The notes below the pieces were generated by a model. It was not told the origin of the DNA and made no database searches. It saw only the letters and a list, made by a program, of their open reading frames with translations. Shown piece by piece: positions 52,233-61,289 of a stretch of 64,000 nucleotides of DNA. The first letter of the stretch is position 1. Each line of letters begins with the position of its first letter. The stretch is from Maricaulis sp. (GTDB lineage Bacteria > Pseudomonadota > Alphaproteobacteria > Caulobacterales > Maricaulaceae). Both the position numbers and the translations under genes were made by a program. The DNA is taken from positions 806,001 to 870,000 of the forward strand of contig NZ_JAEPNI010000001.1 in assembly GCF_017643475.1 (NCBI RefSeq). The letters run 5' to 3'.

Positions 52233-53069
52233 TTACCAGCGCTCGCTCTGGAAGGCCTGAAATCGCAGGCTGATATCCGGATCGGACTGGTCGAGCAGGG
52301 CGACGGTTGCTGCTGTTACCTCGGCCTCGCCAGCCATGTCGGTCAGGGCGTCCTCTACCGCACGATAGGCTTCGCGATAAAGGCGCCGGGACTGGCGACG
52401 CATGCGGCTGCGCCAGGTGTCCACCTCGCCGGCCAGCTCCATGAAGTCCGCCGGGCGCTCGTCATCTTCCATGGCGCGCCAGCGGCCGATATCGACATAG
52501 GCCTCGGCCAGGCGTTCACCCTGTTCGGCTTCGAACACCTCGATCTCGATCAGCAGGGACTGATAGACCAGCGAGCTCTCAACCAGATCCATATCGCCTT
52601 CGCCGACAGCGAAGTCTGCGAAATATTCCCGGGCTTCCTCGGTTGTGCGGGAGGCTGCGGATCCCCAGTCATTGCGGCTATCGCGATTGAGCAGGCGCTC
52701 ATCGGCGGGGTCCACGATGAAAACGGTCGGCGTGGCATAGATCGCGGCGACACCGAAACGCATCATCACGGCGTGGTTCTGGTCACGCCAGCCGACATCG
52801 ATGAAGCGCAGCACGTAGTGTTCTTCCAGCGTGGCGGCGAGTTCCTCGTCCTGGAAGTGATGGGCCAAGCCACGGCTGTCATGGCACCAGTTGGCGCCCA
52901 GAACCAGCAGGACACGCTTCTGTTCGGCCAGGCCTTCCAGCAGGGCTTCATCAACGATAGCCATCGCGTCGTAATTCTCGTCGAACGGTCGCGGGTGCTC
53001 ATCGTCTAGCGCGTGCGCCGGAACGATCAGAAGCAGAAAAAATCCAAGAGCAGCCAAAAGCCGGGGCAT
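52233..53069 (-). CDS. Exported thioredoxin-fold protein with a single active-site cysteine
   Basis: 278 residues. Signal peptide MPRLLAALGFFLLLIVPAHA. A thioredoxin-like domain has LLVLGANWCHDSRGLAHHF at residues ~50-70: the usual C-x-x-C is C-H-D-S, so the second cysteine is missing, and disulfide exchange would need another partner. TPTVFIVDP gives the cis-proline strand. The C-terminal half is charged helices. ATG 53069 with gggag before it. Likely periplasmic; role unknown. Confidence 0.85.
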   Translation of the reverse strand: MPRLLAALGFFLLLIVPAHALDDEHPRPFDENYDAMAIVDEALLEGLAEQKRVLLVLGANWCHDSRGLAHHFQDEELAATLEEHYVLRFIDVGWRDQNHAVMMRFGVAAIYATPTVFIVDPADERLLNRDSRNDWGSAASRTTEEAREYFADFAVGEGDMDLVESSLVYQSLLIEIEVFEAEQGERLAEAYVDIGRWRAMEDDERPADFMELAGEVDTWRSRMRRQSRRLYREAYRAVEDALTDMAGEAEVTAATVALLDQSDPDISLRFQAFQSERW

Positions 53070-53143
53070 GTTTTTCTCCCAACACGTTAGACGTCGAGAT
53101 AAATACACGTCCCGGCCTTCATATCCAGTTACGTCACTGTGAA

Positions 53144-55006
53144 CTAGGTGGACGCGAGTTCAGCCAGGCGCGCATAGACGCCCTCACTACGACCCACAAG
53201 CTCATCGTGCCGACCCTGTTCAACGATCCGGCCCTGCTCGAACACCAGGATACGGTCGGCATCGCGGATGGTCGACAGACGGTGGGCAATGATGATCGTT
53301 GTCCGCCCTTTCATCACCGTATTCATCGCCGACTGGATCTCGCGCTCGGTCTCATTGTCCAGGCTCGACGTGGCCTCATCCAGGATCAGGATGGGCGCAT
53401 CCGCAAGGATGGCACGGGCAATGGCGACACGCTGGCGTTCACCCCCGGAGAGTTTCACCCCGCGCTCTCCGACAAGGGTGCGATACCCCTGGGGCAGGCG
53501 AATGATGAAGTCGTGGGCGTGGGCCGCCTTGGCCGCTGCCACCACATCCTCTGGCGAGGCCTGTGGATTGGCGTAGGCGATATTCTCCGCGATGGTGCGG
53601 TGGAAGAGCGCCGGATCCTGGGGCACCAGGGCGATGTGACGTCGCAGGCTGTCTTGCTTGACCGCACGCACATCCTGGCCATCGATCAGCACGGCGCCAT
53701 CACTGACGTCGTAGAGCCGCTGGACCAGTTTCACGAAAGTCGACTTGCCCGAACCGGTCGGTCCGACCAGGGCGACTTTCTCGCCCGGGCGGATGGCCAG
53801 CTCGAAACCTGTGTAGAGCGGGCGTTCCTGGCCGGCATAGGTAAAGTCGACCTTGTCGAACCGGACCTCTCCCTGGTCGGGCTGGAACTCCGTCGCGTCG
53901 TCACGATCGCTGACCTCGGTTTCCTGGGCATCGAAAATCGCCAGATCCTGGATCTCGTCGAGACCGCGCTGGACCTGCTGCACCTGTTCACCAAAGCGGC
54001 GCATGTAACCCGAGACGATCATGTAGGCCGTCAGGGCCGCCACGACATCACCGGCGCTCGCACTGCCAATCGACCATTGCCAGACCAGCAGGCCGACCAG
54101 GGCCGCCTGCATGGTCAGGTCGGTGACGATGTTGACCAGCCAGGAGTTGACGAAACGGTTCCAGGTTTTCTTGGTCGCGGCACGCCAGCGCCAGGCCAGG
54201 CCGTGGAAACGGCCATCCTCGCGCGTTTCCGCACCAAAGCTCTTCACCGTGGCGATGCCGCCGATCGTATCCGCCAGCGCACCACCGATCTCGCTGTCCA
54301 GCGCGTTCGAGCGGATGTTCTGCGGGCGGATGTAATAGCGGCTCAACAGCAGGGAGGAGGCGATGAAGCCGCACATGATGACAAAGGCGATCCCGCCCAC
54401 CAGCGGCCAGCGGATAGCCATCATCCCGGCAATGCCCAGCATCACGCCGATCGAGGGCGCGATACCCATGAAGATGTGCACGGTAATCGTGTCATAGGCC
54501 CACATGCCGCGCGTGATCTTGCGCACGACTGAACCGGCGAAGGTATTGGCATGCCAGTCCAGCGAGAAGCGCTGAACCTTGGCAAAGGCCTCCGTCGTCA
54601 TGTCGGCCATGTTGGCAGATGAGAAGGGCACCTCGCAGCGCGAGGCCAGCTGACGCACGGCGTAGAAAACCACGGCAACGCCCAGATAGAGGGAGAAGGC
54701 GTCCCAGGGATTGCCCACGCCCGGGCCGGCCGACAGCGTGTCGATCAGGCGTCCTGCGGCGACCGGGATCACCAGCTCCATGATCGTGGCCAGAACCATG
54801 AAGAAGATCATGCCGGCCAGCAGCACGGGGCGACGGCGCCATTGCTTGGCCAGATAGGCCATGACAGCGGTATTGGAGAGGCTTTTCGTCCGCGGCTCAT
54901 CATCCGGATCGGCGTACAGGCCTTCACGGACATCATCATGCAGATCGCGCGCGTCGATCAGGTCCTCGGTTTGTTCGGTATGGGCATCAAATGCAGAAGT
55001 CGACAT
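53144..55006 (-). CDS. ABC exporter, fused permease and ATPase (MsbA/multidrug type)
   Basis: 620 residues. Six transmembrane helices lie in residues ~60-330 (LLAGMIFFMVLATIMELVIP, SLYLGVAVVFYAVRQLA and others). The ATPase has Walker A GPTGSGKST near residue 417, Q-loop LVPQDPALF, signature LSGGERQRVAIARA, Walker B ILILDEATSS and the switch His in IIAHRLSTIRDAD. A ~40-residue acidic cytoplasmic N-terminus precedes. Substrate (lipid, peptide or drug) cannot be told. Confidence 0.94.
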   Translation of the reverse strand: MSTSAFDAHTEQTEDLIDARDLHDDVREGLYADPDDEPRTKSLSNTAVMAYLAKQWRRRPVLLAGMIFFMVLATIMELVIPVAAGRLIDTLSAGPGVGNPWDAFSLYLGVAVVFYAVRQLASRCEVPFSSANMADMTTEAFAKVQRFSLDWHANTFAGSVVRKITRGMWAYDTITVHIFMGIAPSIGVMLGIAGMMAIRWPLVGGIAFVIMCGFIASSLLLSRYYIRPQNIRSNALDSEIGGALADTIGGIATVKSFGAETREDGRFHGLAWRWRAATKKTWNRFVNSWLVNIVTDLTMQAALVGLLVWQWSIGSASAGDVVAALTAYMIVSGYMRRFGEQVQQVQRGLDEIQDLAIFDAQETEVSDRDDATEFQPDQGEVRFDKVDFTYAGQERPLYTGFELAIRPGEKVALVGPTGSGKSTFVKLVQRLYDVSDGAVLIDGQDVRAVKQDSLRRHIALVPQDPALFHRTIAENIAYANPQASPEDVVAAAKAAHAHDFIIRLPQGYRTLVGERGVKLSGGERQRVAIARAILADAPILILDEATSSLDNETEREIQSAMNTVMKGRTTIIIAHRLSTIRDADRILVFEQGRIVEQGRHDELVGRSEGVYARLAELAST

Positions 55007-55264
55007 CGGTCATCGAGCCGCAGGGCTCGCCTCGTGAATACGTTCAAATAACAACAGGGCTGGGGTCGACGGGAGACATCACCAGAGGACCGGCTGTTAA
55101 GCAGGGGCGCCTGGTGCGATGGCGGGCCGTCGGGGCCGCCCTCGATTGCTATTTGATGTTCTTCACGGGTGCCGTCTCCTGTAATTCGGGGGAGCCTGAT
55201 TACGCCTGTTGGGCGAAATCAGCAAGCGCGGTGTTATTGAAAGTCCTCAGGTGTGGCGGATGGG

Positions 55265-56716
55265 TCACTCCTCCACCACACCCGCCTCAGCGATTACCGT
55301 GTAGAAAAAGCCGGACATGCGGGCGAGGTCCTCGACCGCGATGCGTTCGTCGTCGCCGTGGATGCGTGCGACATCGGCCATGACAGCCCGGGCTGGCGAG
55401 TAGCGGTAGAGATTATCTGCGGTGTCGGCAAAGGCGCGGACATCGGTTGCGCCGGTGACCATGAAGGGCACCATGGGTGTGCCCGGTTCTGCCTGACCCG
55501 CGGCGGCGCCGGCGATAAGGTCCCACGCGGCGCCATCAACATCAGCGACGGGCGGGGCGTTGCTGGCCCACTGGTTGGTCTCGATGGTCACGCCGTCCAG
55601 ATGCGCCACGGAGCGGCGCAGATGTTCCAGTGCGCTTTCAACCGTGTCACGCGGATGCAGGCGCAGATTGATGGTGCCGGTGGCTTCCTGGGGAAGGACA
55701 TTGTCCTTGACCCCGCCCTCGACAATGGTTGGCGCGATCGTCGTGCCGATCAGGGCGCGAGCGGCGTCCTGTTCCATCAGCTGGCCGCGGATCATCGGGC
55801 CGAAAATGCCGTTATTGGCCGCCGCAAATCCAGCCATGCCTTCCATCTCCGGCGCCATGGCTTCCAGCATGGCGCGTGTCGGTCCCTCATTCAGCGAGTG
55901 TTCGAACGGGTTCTCCTCGATCGCGGTGATGGCCCGGGCGAGCAGGCTGATGGCGGTGGCGCGCGGGGGCGTGGAGGAATGGCCGCCGCGGGCGCGGGCC
56001 GTGACGGTCACGGTCATATAACCCTTTTCGGCCACACCGATCATCGCTGCCGGCGCGTTGGTCATAGGGCTGTCGAGCACAGTCAGCCCGCCTTCATCCA
56101 GCGCGAACCAGGCGTGTTGGCCCTGATCGGCCAGGTATTGCGCGGCACGGCGCGCACCCAGTCCGCCCACCTCCTCATCGGGGCCGAGCGAGATATAGAA
56201 GGTGCGTTGTGGCTGTGTGCCGTTTTCCAGATGGCGTTCGACAGCATGAAGCAAGGCCATCAAATGCCCTTTCATGTCCAGGGTGCCACGGCCCCAGACA
56301 AATCCATCCGCGATGGTGCCGTCGAAGGGCGGATAGCTCCACTGGTCCTCGGTGCCTGGCTCGATGGGAACCACGTCCTGGTGTGCCAGAAGCACGACCG
56401 GCTGGGCGTTTTCATCGCTGCCAGTCCAGGTGAAGAGCAATTGCCCGTCGCCAAGGTCCTGAGGGCTGAGCCGTGCATGCATCAAGGGAAAGCGCTCGGC
56501 GAGAAAGGCGCGGAAACCCTCGAACTCTTCCCAGCTGGCGCGGGGATCGAAGGCAGAAGAAATCGTGCGGTACTGGATCGCCTGTGACAGGTCGCGAGCG
56601 ATCTCATTGGCGTCAAACACGACGTTCTGGCGCAGCGGACGGGTCTCGTCGGCCGTGGGCGCGCCACAGGCAGACAGCGCCAGCATGCCGGACGCCAGCA
56701 GGATGCGGATATTCAT
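55265..56716 (-). CDS. M20-family metallopeptidase, lipoprotein
   Basis: 483 residues. MNIRILLASGMLALSACGAP is a lipoprotein signal (lipobox LSAC, Cys17). Zinc ligands and catalytic residues: VVLLAHQDVVPIEP near residue 107, VWGRGTLDMKGHLMALLHA near 139, SLGPDEEVGGLG near 170 and ALDEGG near 200; dimerisation domain VTARARGGHSSTPPRA. It resembles carboxypeptidase PM20D1/CPS1 more than ArgE or DapE. It degrades peptides or N-acyl amino acids in the envelope. Confidence 0.93.
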   Translation of the reverse strand: MNIRILLASGMLALSACGAPTADETRPLRQNVVFDANEIARDLSQAIQYRTISSAFDPRASWEEFEGFRAFLAERFPLMHARLSPQDLGDGQLLFTWTGSDENAQPVVLLAHQDVVPIEPGTEDQWSYPPFDGTIADGFVWGRGTLDMKGHLMALLHAVERHLENGTQPQRTFYISLGPDEEVGGLGARRAAQYLADQGQHAWFALDEGGLTVLDSPMTNAPAAMIGVAEKGYMTVTVTARARGGHSSTPPRATAISLLARAITAIEENPFEHSLNEGPTRAMLEAMAPEMEGMAGFAAANNGIFGPMIRGQLMEQDAARALIGTTIAPTIVEGGVKDNVLPQEATGTINLRLHPRDTVESALEHLRRSVAHLDGVTIETNQWASNAPPVADVDGAAWDLIAGAAAGQAEPGTPMVPFMVTGATDVRAFADTADNLYRYSPARAVMADVARIHGDDERIAVEDLARMSGFFYTVIAEAGVVEE

Positions 56717-56809
56717 GGGTCTCGACCTTCCCCAGAGTGTGGTCCAGGCGTGTGGGCCCCGGAACTTGTTTTGTTCGAGAGTGTCGAAGCTCGACCGTCG
56801 AGGCAAGTG

Positions 56810-57733
56810 TCAGGCCCGGATGCCCTTGACCACAGCCGCTTCGAGCATGGCTCGGAAATGCGCATTGGGTTCAACCAGCTTGCGGGCGTCGAGATCCATT
56901 GGGGCAGCAACGCCTTCCATGGTCCACCAGGGCTTGCCCGTGGCCGGGTCGAGCACCCAGTGCACGAGATTGCGCACTTTCGGACTGACGGATTTCAGGC
57001 CGGACCGGATCACATAGCCATCACCCTCACGCGGCCAGCGACGGGGCAGGATGCGGGTTTCCAGCAGGGCGCTGCCAATGCGGTTGTCCAGCTCGCCCTT
57101 GTGGAACGCGACTTCCTCGGGAAAGGCACCGATGAAATTGACCACACTGTTGGAGACCCGACCCAGGAATACATCCGCGCGGATACGTCCGAAGGGGCCG
57201 ATATCCTGGCCGGTGAAACGGCCCATGCCGATCTGTTCCAGACCCATCTGGTCCGCTCGCGCGAGCGAGGCATTGCCGGCGCTGTCATATTCCTCGATAC
57301 CGCGCGGAGCGGCCGTTGGGTCTTTTTCGATCTTGAGCGTGTCGGCGGCCGCGGCAAAACGATCCGGCCAGCTGAACGCCCGACCTTCGGACGGCGAGAC
57401 ATGTTCCAGCACCAGCTGGAATGTCGCTGCGACGCGGCCGGATCCGCCATGGCGCATTATCAGTTCGGCATGCATCAGCGTGTCGGTATGGCCGGTGATC
57501 CCGCCCTCGATCATCAGCGGCGCACCGGGATGGGCCTCGGCGAGGAATTTGATGTGCAGGGAGCGCGCCAGCAGGGTGGCGTAGTTGTCTGAGCGGAAGA
57601 CATTGCCCAGACCGGCCATGGCGGCGAGATTGCCGACCGCCTCGCTGGCCTTGGCAAGATAGAACTGGACATTCATATGCCCCAGCTCGTCACATTCCCA
57701 GGCGTTTGCATTGCCGCGCCAGAGCTCGACCAT
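56810..57733 (-). CDS. Acyl-CoA thioesterase-like (hotdog fold)
   Basis: 307 residues, two hotdog units. MVELWRGNANAWECDELGHM near residue 1 holds the D-x-x-G-H-M-N motif of 4HBT thioesterases, followed by VQFYLAKASEAVGNLAAMAG; the second unit lies near 170 (ADVFLGRVSNSVVNFIGAFP). It likely hydrolyses an acyl-CoA. I prefer ATG 57733 with ggag upstream; a TTG start at 57772 would run into the zur gene. It is 17 bp downstream of zur, but no zinc link is evident. Confidence 0.8.
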   Translation of the reverse strand: MVELWRGNANAWECDELGHMNVQFYLAKASEAVGNLAAMAGLGNVFRSDNYATLLARSLHIKFLAEAHPGAPLMIEGGITGHTDTLMHAELIMRHGGSGRVAATFQLVLEHVSPSEGRAFSWPDRFAAAADTLKIEKDPTAAPRGIEEYDSAGNASLARADQMGLEQIGMGRFTGQDIGPFGRIRADVFLGRVSNSVVNFIGAFPEEVAFHKGELDNRIGSALLETRILPRRWPREGDGYVIRSGLKSVSPKVRNLVHWVLDPATGKPWWTMEGVAAPMDLDARKLVEPNAHFRAMLEAAVVKGIRA

Positions 57734-57750
57734 GTCGTGCGCTCCGCTTG

Positions 57751-58179
57751 TCAGTGCGTACAGTTTCTGCAATGCCCGAAATGCTCGATGACCGACCGGT
57801 CGATCTTGAAGCCTTCCGGTGCATTGGTCGGGGTGGCCGAGCCGTGGCGTTCCTCGACCGTGCCGCAGTCGGAACAGATAAAGAGTTCCGCGCCGCCCTC
57901 GTCGTGGGAATGCGTGCAGCCGACAAAGGCGTTCAGCGCTTCAACCTTGTGAACAAGGCCCAGCCCCATCAGGAAATCGAGCGCGCGATAGACGGTTGGT
58001 GGCTTGGCGGTGCCAGCCTCCGGGTTCAGCGCCTCGAGCAGATCATACGCCTTGACTGGCCCATCCCAGCCCAGCACGAGCTCGAGCACGCGCTTGCGGA
58101 TAGGGGTCAGGCGTTCGCCGCGCTCCTGGCACAGGCGTTCGGCCGCTTCGAGGGCCTGGGAAGATTGGGAACGACTCAT
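57751..58179 (-). CDS. zur: Zinc uptake regulator, Fur family
   Basis: 142 residues. The N-terminal winged HTH (LTPIRKRVLELVLGWDGPVK, PPTVYRALDFLMGLGLVHKV) and the C-terminal zinc fold with FICSDCGTVEE and HFGHCRNCTH (two C-x2-C pairs) identify the Zur branch rather than Fur. Zur represses zinc import genes when zinc is ample. Start chosen at ATG 58179; an upstream extension would overlap the divergent promoter. Divergent from a His-rich TonB receptor, its probable target. Confidence 0.93.
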   Translation of the reverse strand: MSRSQSSQALEAAERLCQERGERLTPIRKRVLELVLGWDGPVKAYDLLEALNPEAGTAKPPTVYRALDFLMGLGLVHKVEALNAFVGCTHSHDEGGAELFICSDCGTVEERHGSATPTNAPEGFKIDRSVIEHFGHCRNCTH

Positions 58180-58246
58180 ATTTGCAACATGTAATGAGGT
58201 TCGTGCAGGATTCCCAGTGTGTGTGCTTGTCAATGCCGTTGGTGTG

Positions 58247-58280
58247 ACATTATAACGTCGCCAGTGTTACTAAATAACGT
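58247..58280. promoter_or_regulatory. Zur operator candidates
   Basis: Two near-palindromes in the zur/receptor intergenic region: acattataacgt (58247-58258, 10 of 12 positions self-complementary) and GTTA-N5-TAAC within gtgttactaaataacgt (58264-58280). Zur boxes of proteobacteria have a TGTTATAWTATAACA-like core. They lie 13-46 bp before the receptor ATG, where a repressor would block it. Not tested. Confidence 0.55.
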
Positions 58281-58292
58281 ATCGGAATTGCT

Positions 58293-60377
58293 ATGCGTAC
58301 GCTCCTCCTCACGACCACCAGCCTGTTGCTGGCGGCTCCGGCGCTGGCTCAGGAAACTGAAGTCATCACCGTCACGTCCACCGTTCTGCAAACCGGTGCT
58401 GACGAGATCACTGGCTCCGTTGAAGTGATTGACCGCACTCACATCGAAGAGAACCTGTCAGGTTCCCTGGCTGACACCATTGCTCATGAGCCGGGTGTCT
58501 CCACGACCTTTTTCGGCCCGGCAGCAAGCCGTCCGGTTATTCGCGGTCTGGGTGCTGACCGTGTGCGTGTCCTCAATAATGGTGTTGGCCTGATTGATGC
58601 CTCGACCTCCAGTCCGGACCACGCCGTGGCCTCCGAGGCGCTGGAAGCCGAGCGTGTCGAAATCCTGCGCGGCCCGGCGGCAATCGCGTACGGCGGCGGT
58701 GCTATCGGTGGTGTCGTGAACGTCATCGACGGTCGCATCCCGGAGGAGCGTGTTGAAGACCGTCTCGAGGGGCGTTTCTATCTTGGCCACACCACGGTTG
58801 ATAACGGCGAGACGGCTGCAGGTCAGATCCGTTTCAACGCCGGTTCCTTGGTCTTCAACCTGGAAATGATGACCCGTGACGCCGAGGATTATGACATCCC
58901 GGGCTTCTCCGAGAGTGCGCTTGCGCGTGCCCTCGAGGAAGAAGAGCACGAGGGTGATCACGAGGACGAGGATCACGAGGAAGAGGAAGAAGTCTTCGGC
59001 ACCGTCGAGAACTCTGGCCTCGAATTCTCAACCGGTTCCGTGGGTGTGTCCTGGGTCGGCGAGAACGGCTTCATCGGTGTGTCCTACAAATCTACCGACG
59101 CGCTCTACGGCATTCCGGGTGGCCATGGTCACCACGAGGAAGAGCATGACGAGGATGAGGACGAGGATCATCACGACGAGGAAGAAGAACATCACGAGGA
59201 AGAGGGCGGTGTAGCCATCGATCTCATCCAGACTCGTTACGACCTGCGCGGCGAGTTCCGCAATGTTTCCGAGTTCATCAATCGCGTTCGTTTTTCCTTT
59301 GGCACGGCCGAGTACAAACATGTCGAGCTGGAAGGTGACGAAATCGGCACGCTGTTCAGCAATGAGGGCTGGGAAGGCCGTTTCGAAACGCGTTTTTCCA
59401 CTATCGAACTTGGCGGTGGCAATCTTGACTCCGCCGCTGGCATTCAGGCCTTCTCCCGCGACTTCGTTGCGCAGGGCGAGGAAGCCTTTGTCCCGCCATC
59501 CCTGACTGAAGACTTCGGTCTCTTCCTGGTCGAGCGCTGGGATACAGGCGCCTGGGGTCTTGAGGGCGGACTTCGCCTGGAGAACCGCGATATCGAGACC
59601 GCCGGGACGTCTCGCAGCTTCGATACATTCTCGATCTCCGGTTCCGCCTTCTGGCGCCCGCAGGAAAACACCTTCCTGGCCGTAACACTGTCCTCCAACG
59701 AGCGTGCTCCGACGGATGTGGAGCTGTTCGCCGATGGTGAGCACATCGCCACCTCCACGGTCGAGAACGGTGACCCGGATCTGGACGTGGAAAGCGCTGT
59801 CTCGATCGAATTCACGGCCCGTACCGAGTTTGGCAGCTGGGCGTTTGAAGGCGCGGCTTTCCACGCCGAGTATGACGGTTTCATCGGTGCTTTCCCGACC
59901 GGTGAGGAAGAGGAAGAATTCCTGGTTGTTGAATACCGCCAGGAAGACGCCAGCCTCAGCGGCTTCGAGGGTCGTCTGGAAGGTCCCCTGGGTGAGTTTG
60001 CCGGCTGGAATCTGAGCGGTGAACTGACGGGCGAGTATGTCAACGCATCCATCGATGCGGGTGGTGACATGCCGCGCATCCCGCCGCTTTCCTTCACTGC
60101 AGGTGTGTCTGCCGAGATGGGTGTGCACCAGCTGCATGGTGAGGTCGTCTGGGCCGGGGAACAGGACAATGTCGCGGAATTCGAGCTTCCGACCGAGGGC
60201 TACACCTTGCTCAACGCTCGCTACTCTGTGACCCCGTTCGAAGATCGTGGCATGCGGATCATCCTGGAAGGCCGTAACCTGGCTGACGAGGAAGCGCGTT
60301 TGCACACGTCCTTCCTGAAAGATGCACTCCCGCTGCCGGGTCGCAATTTCCGTGCGGCTCTGGTGATGGATTTCTAA
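58293..60377 (+). CDS. TonB-dependent receptor, ZnuD-like (zinc)
   Basis: 694 residues. Signal peptide MRTLLLTTTSLLLAAPALA. TonB box VITVTSTVLQ; plug domain with RPVIRGLGADRVRVLNNGVG and VEILRGPAAIAYGGGAIGGV; barrel to residue 694, ending in Phe. Two long His/Asp/Glu-rich loops (residues ~213-233 EHEGDHEDEDHEEEEE and ~274-307 GHGHHEEEHDEDEDED with HHDEEEEHHEEE) are the zinc-trapping insertions typical of ZnuD. Next to zur with operator candidates. It imports zinc (perhaps haem in relatives) through the outer membrane. Confidence 0.93.
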   Translation: MRTLLLTTTSLLLAAPALAQETEVITVTSTVLQTGADEITGSVEVIDRTHIEENLSGSLADTIAHEPGVSTTFFGPAASRPVIRGLGADRVRVLNNGVGLIDASTSSPDHAVASEALEAERVEILRGPAAIAYGGGAIGGVVNVIDGRIPEERVEDRLEGRFYLGHTTVDNGETAAGQIRFNAGSLVFNLEMMTRDAEDYDIPGFSESALARALEEEEHEGDHEDEDHEEEEEVFGTVENSGLEFSTGSVGVSWVGENGFIGVSYKSTDALYGIPGGHGHHEEEHDEDEDEDHHDEEEEHHEEEGGVAIDLIQTRYDLRGEFRNVSEFINRVRFSFGTAEYKHVELEGDEIGTLFSNEGWEGRFETRFSTIELGGGNLDSAAGIQAFSRDFVAQGEEAFVPPSLTEDFGLFLVERWDTGAWGLEGGLRLENRDIETAGTSRSFDTFSISGSAFWRPQENTFLAVTLSSNERAPTDVELFADGEHIATSTVENGDPDLDVESAVSIEFTARTEFGSWAFEGAAFHAEYDGFIGAFPTGEEEEEFLVVEYRQEDASLSGFEGRLEGPLGEFAGWNLSGELTGEYVNASIDAGGDMPRIPPLSFTAGVSAEMGVHQLHGEVVWAGEQDNVAEFELPTEGYTLLNARYSVTPFEDRGMRIILEGRNLADEEARLHTSFLKDALPLPGRNFRAALVMDF

Positions 60378-60403
60378 CGTAAATCCAACGTATTACGCCT
60401 TGT

Positions 60404-60433
60404 GCGTCAGCCTGCTGCGCGGCAGGCTGACGC
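60404..60433 (+). other. Strong hairpin between receptor and ompW
   Basis: gcgtcagcctgc (60404-60415) and gcaggctgacgc (60422-60433) are perfect reverse complements with a 6-base loop. There is no T-run after it, so it is not a canonical terminator. It might slow RNA decay or act as a Rho-type stop. The rest of the 60378-60516 gap shows nothing else. Confidence 0.6.
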
Positions 60434-60516
60434 GCGGCGAAACGCGCAGTATCTCGCGCGGACTGGCAGGTCCACAAAGTCCCTATCTTTGCTGGGGACA
60501 AACAGGGGGCCTAGCC

Positions 60517-61137
60517 ATGAAAAAGCTTCTCCTCGCCGCGACCGCTCTTGCCATGACCGCTGCTGCTCCGGCTTTTGCCGAGAGTGGCGACTGGCTGATC
60601 CGCCTGCGTGCAATCGACGTCATGCCGAATGAAGGCGCGAGCATCGATCCGATCGGCGGCGATGTGGATATCGACAACTCCATCGTGCCTGAACTCGACA
60701 TCACCTATTTCTTCCAGGATCAGTGGGCTGTTGAACTCATTCTGGGTGTGACCCCACACGATGTCTCAGCGGTGGGCACAGCTGCCGACGATATCGACCT
60801 GGGTGAGGTAACGCTGCTGCCGCCCACGTTGACGGTGCAGTATCACTTCAATCCAGAAGGTACCGTTCGTCCTTATGCCGGCGCAGGCATCAATTACACG
60901 CATTTCTTCGACAAGAACCTGCCAAGTGGCAGCGCGTTGAGCACGATCGACTATGACGCCAGCCTCGCTCTCGCCGTTCAGGCAGGCATCGATTTCGACA
61001 TGGGCAATGACTGGTTCTTCAACGTTGATGCGAAATACATCGATATCAACACGGACGTGACGATCGATGGCGCCATCACGGCGGATGTGGACATCGACCC
61101 GGTCATTATCGGCCTCGGTTTCGGTCGCCGGTTCTGA
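60517..61137 (+). CDS. ompW: OmpW-family outer-membrane protein
   Basis: 206 residues. Signal peptide MKKLLLAATALAMTAAAPAF, ending AFA. OmpW pattern: WLIRLRAIDVMPNEGA at the start of the mature protein, PELDITYFFQDQWAVELILG, PPTLTVQYHFNPEGTVRPYA with GAGINYTHFF and IDPVIIGLGFGRRF, ending in Phe. Eight-stranded barrel. ATG 60517 with aggggg before. Follows the zinc receptor but probably has its own promoter. Confidence 0.93.
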   Translation: MKKLLLAATALAMTAAAPAFAESGDWLIRLRAIDVMPNEGASIDPIGGDVDIDNSIVPELDITYFFQDQWAVELILGVTPHDVSAVGTAADDIDLGEVTLLPPTLTVQYHFNPEGTVRPYAGAGINYTHFFDKNLPSGSALSTIDYDASLALAVQAGIDFDMGNDWFFNVDAKYIDINTDVTIDGAITADVDIDPVIIGLGFGRRF

Positions 61138-61163
61138 TCACAGTTTTTCAACTCAGAAGAGAG

Positions 61164-61192
61164 CGCCAGGTGACTGAGTCGCCTGGCGTTTT
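61164..61192 (+). terminator. Rho-independent terminator of ompW
   Basis: cgccagg (61164-61170) pairs with cctggcg (61182-61188) around tgactgagtcg, followed by tttt; 26 bp after the ompW stop. Confidence 0.85.
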
Positions 61193-61289
61193 CATTTTCA
61201 GTGGTTTTTGCGCCTGTTGTGCATGCCTGCATTGATGCTGGCGCGTCGATGGGCTATCAACCCCCAAACGTTTAATAGGGGTATCTACC

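Noticed and set aside
59028-60305. 425-codon frame antisense to the TonB receptor
   Set aside because: Overlaps conserved barrel sequence in antisense; no motif.
60404-60433. Intrinsic terminator of the TonB receptor
   Set aside because: Stem is perfect but no T-run follows, so I list it only as a hairpin.
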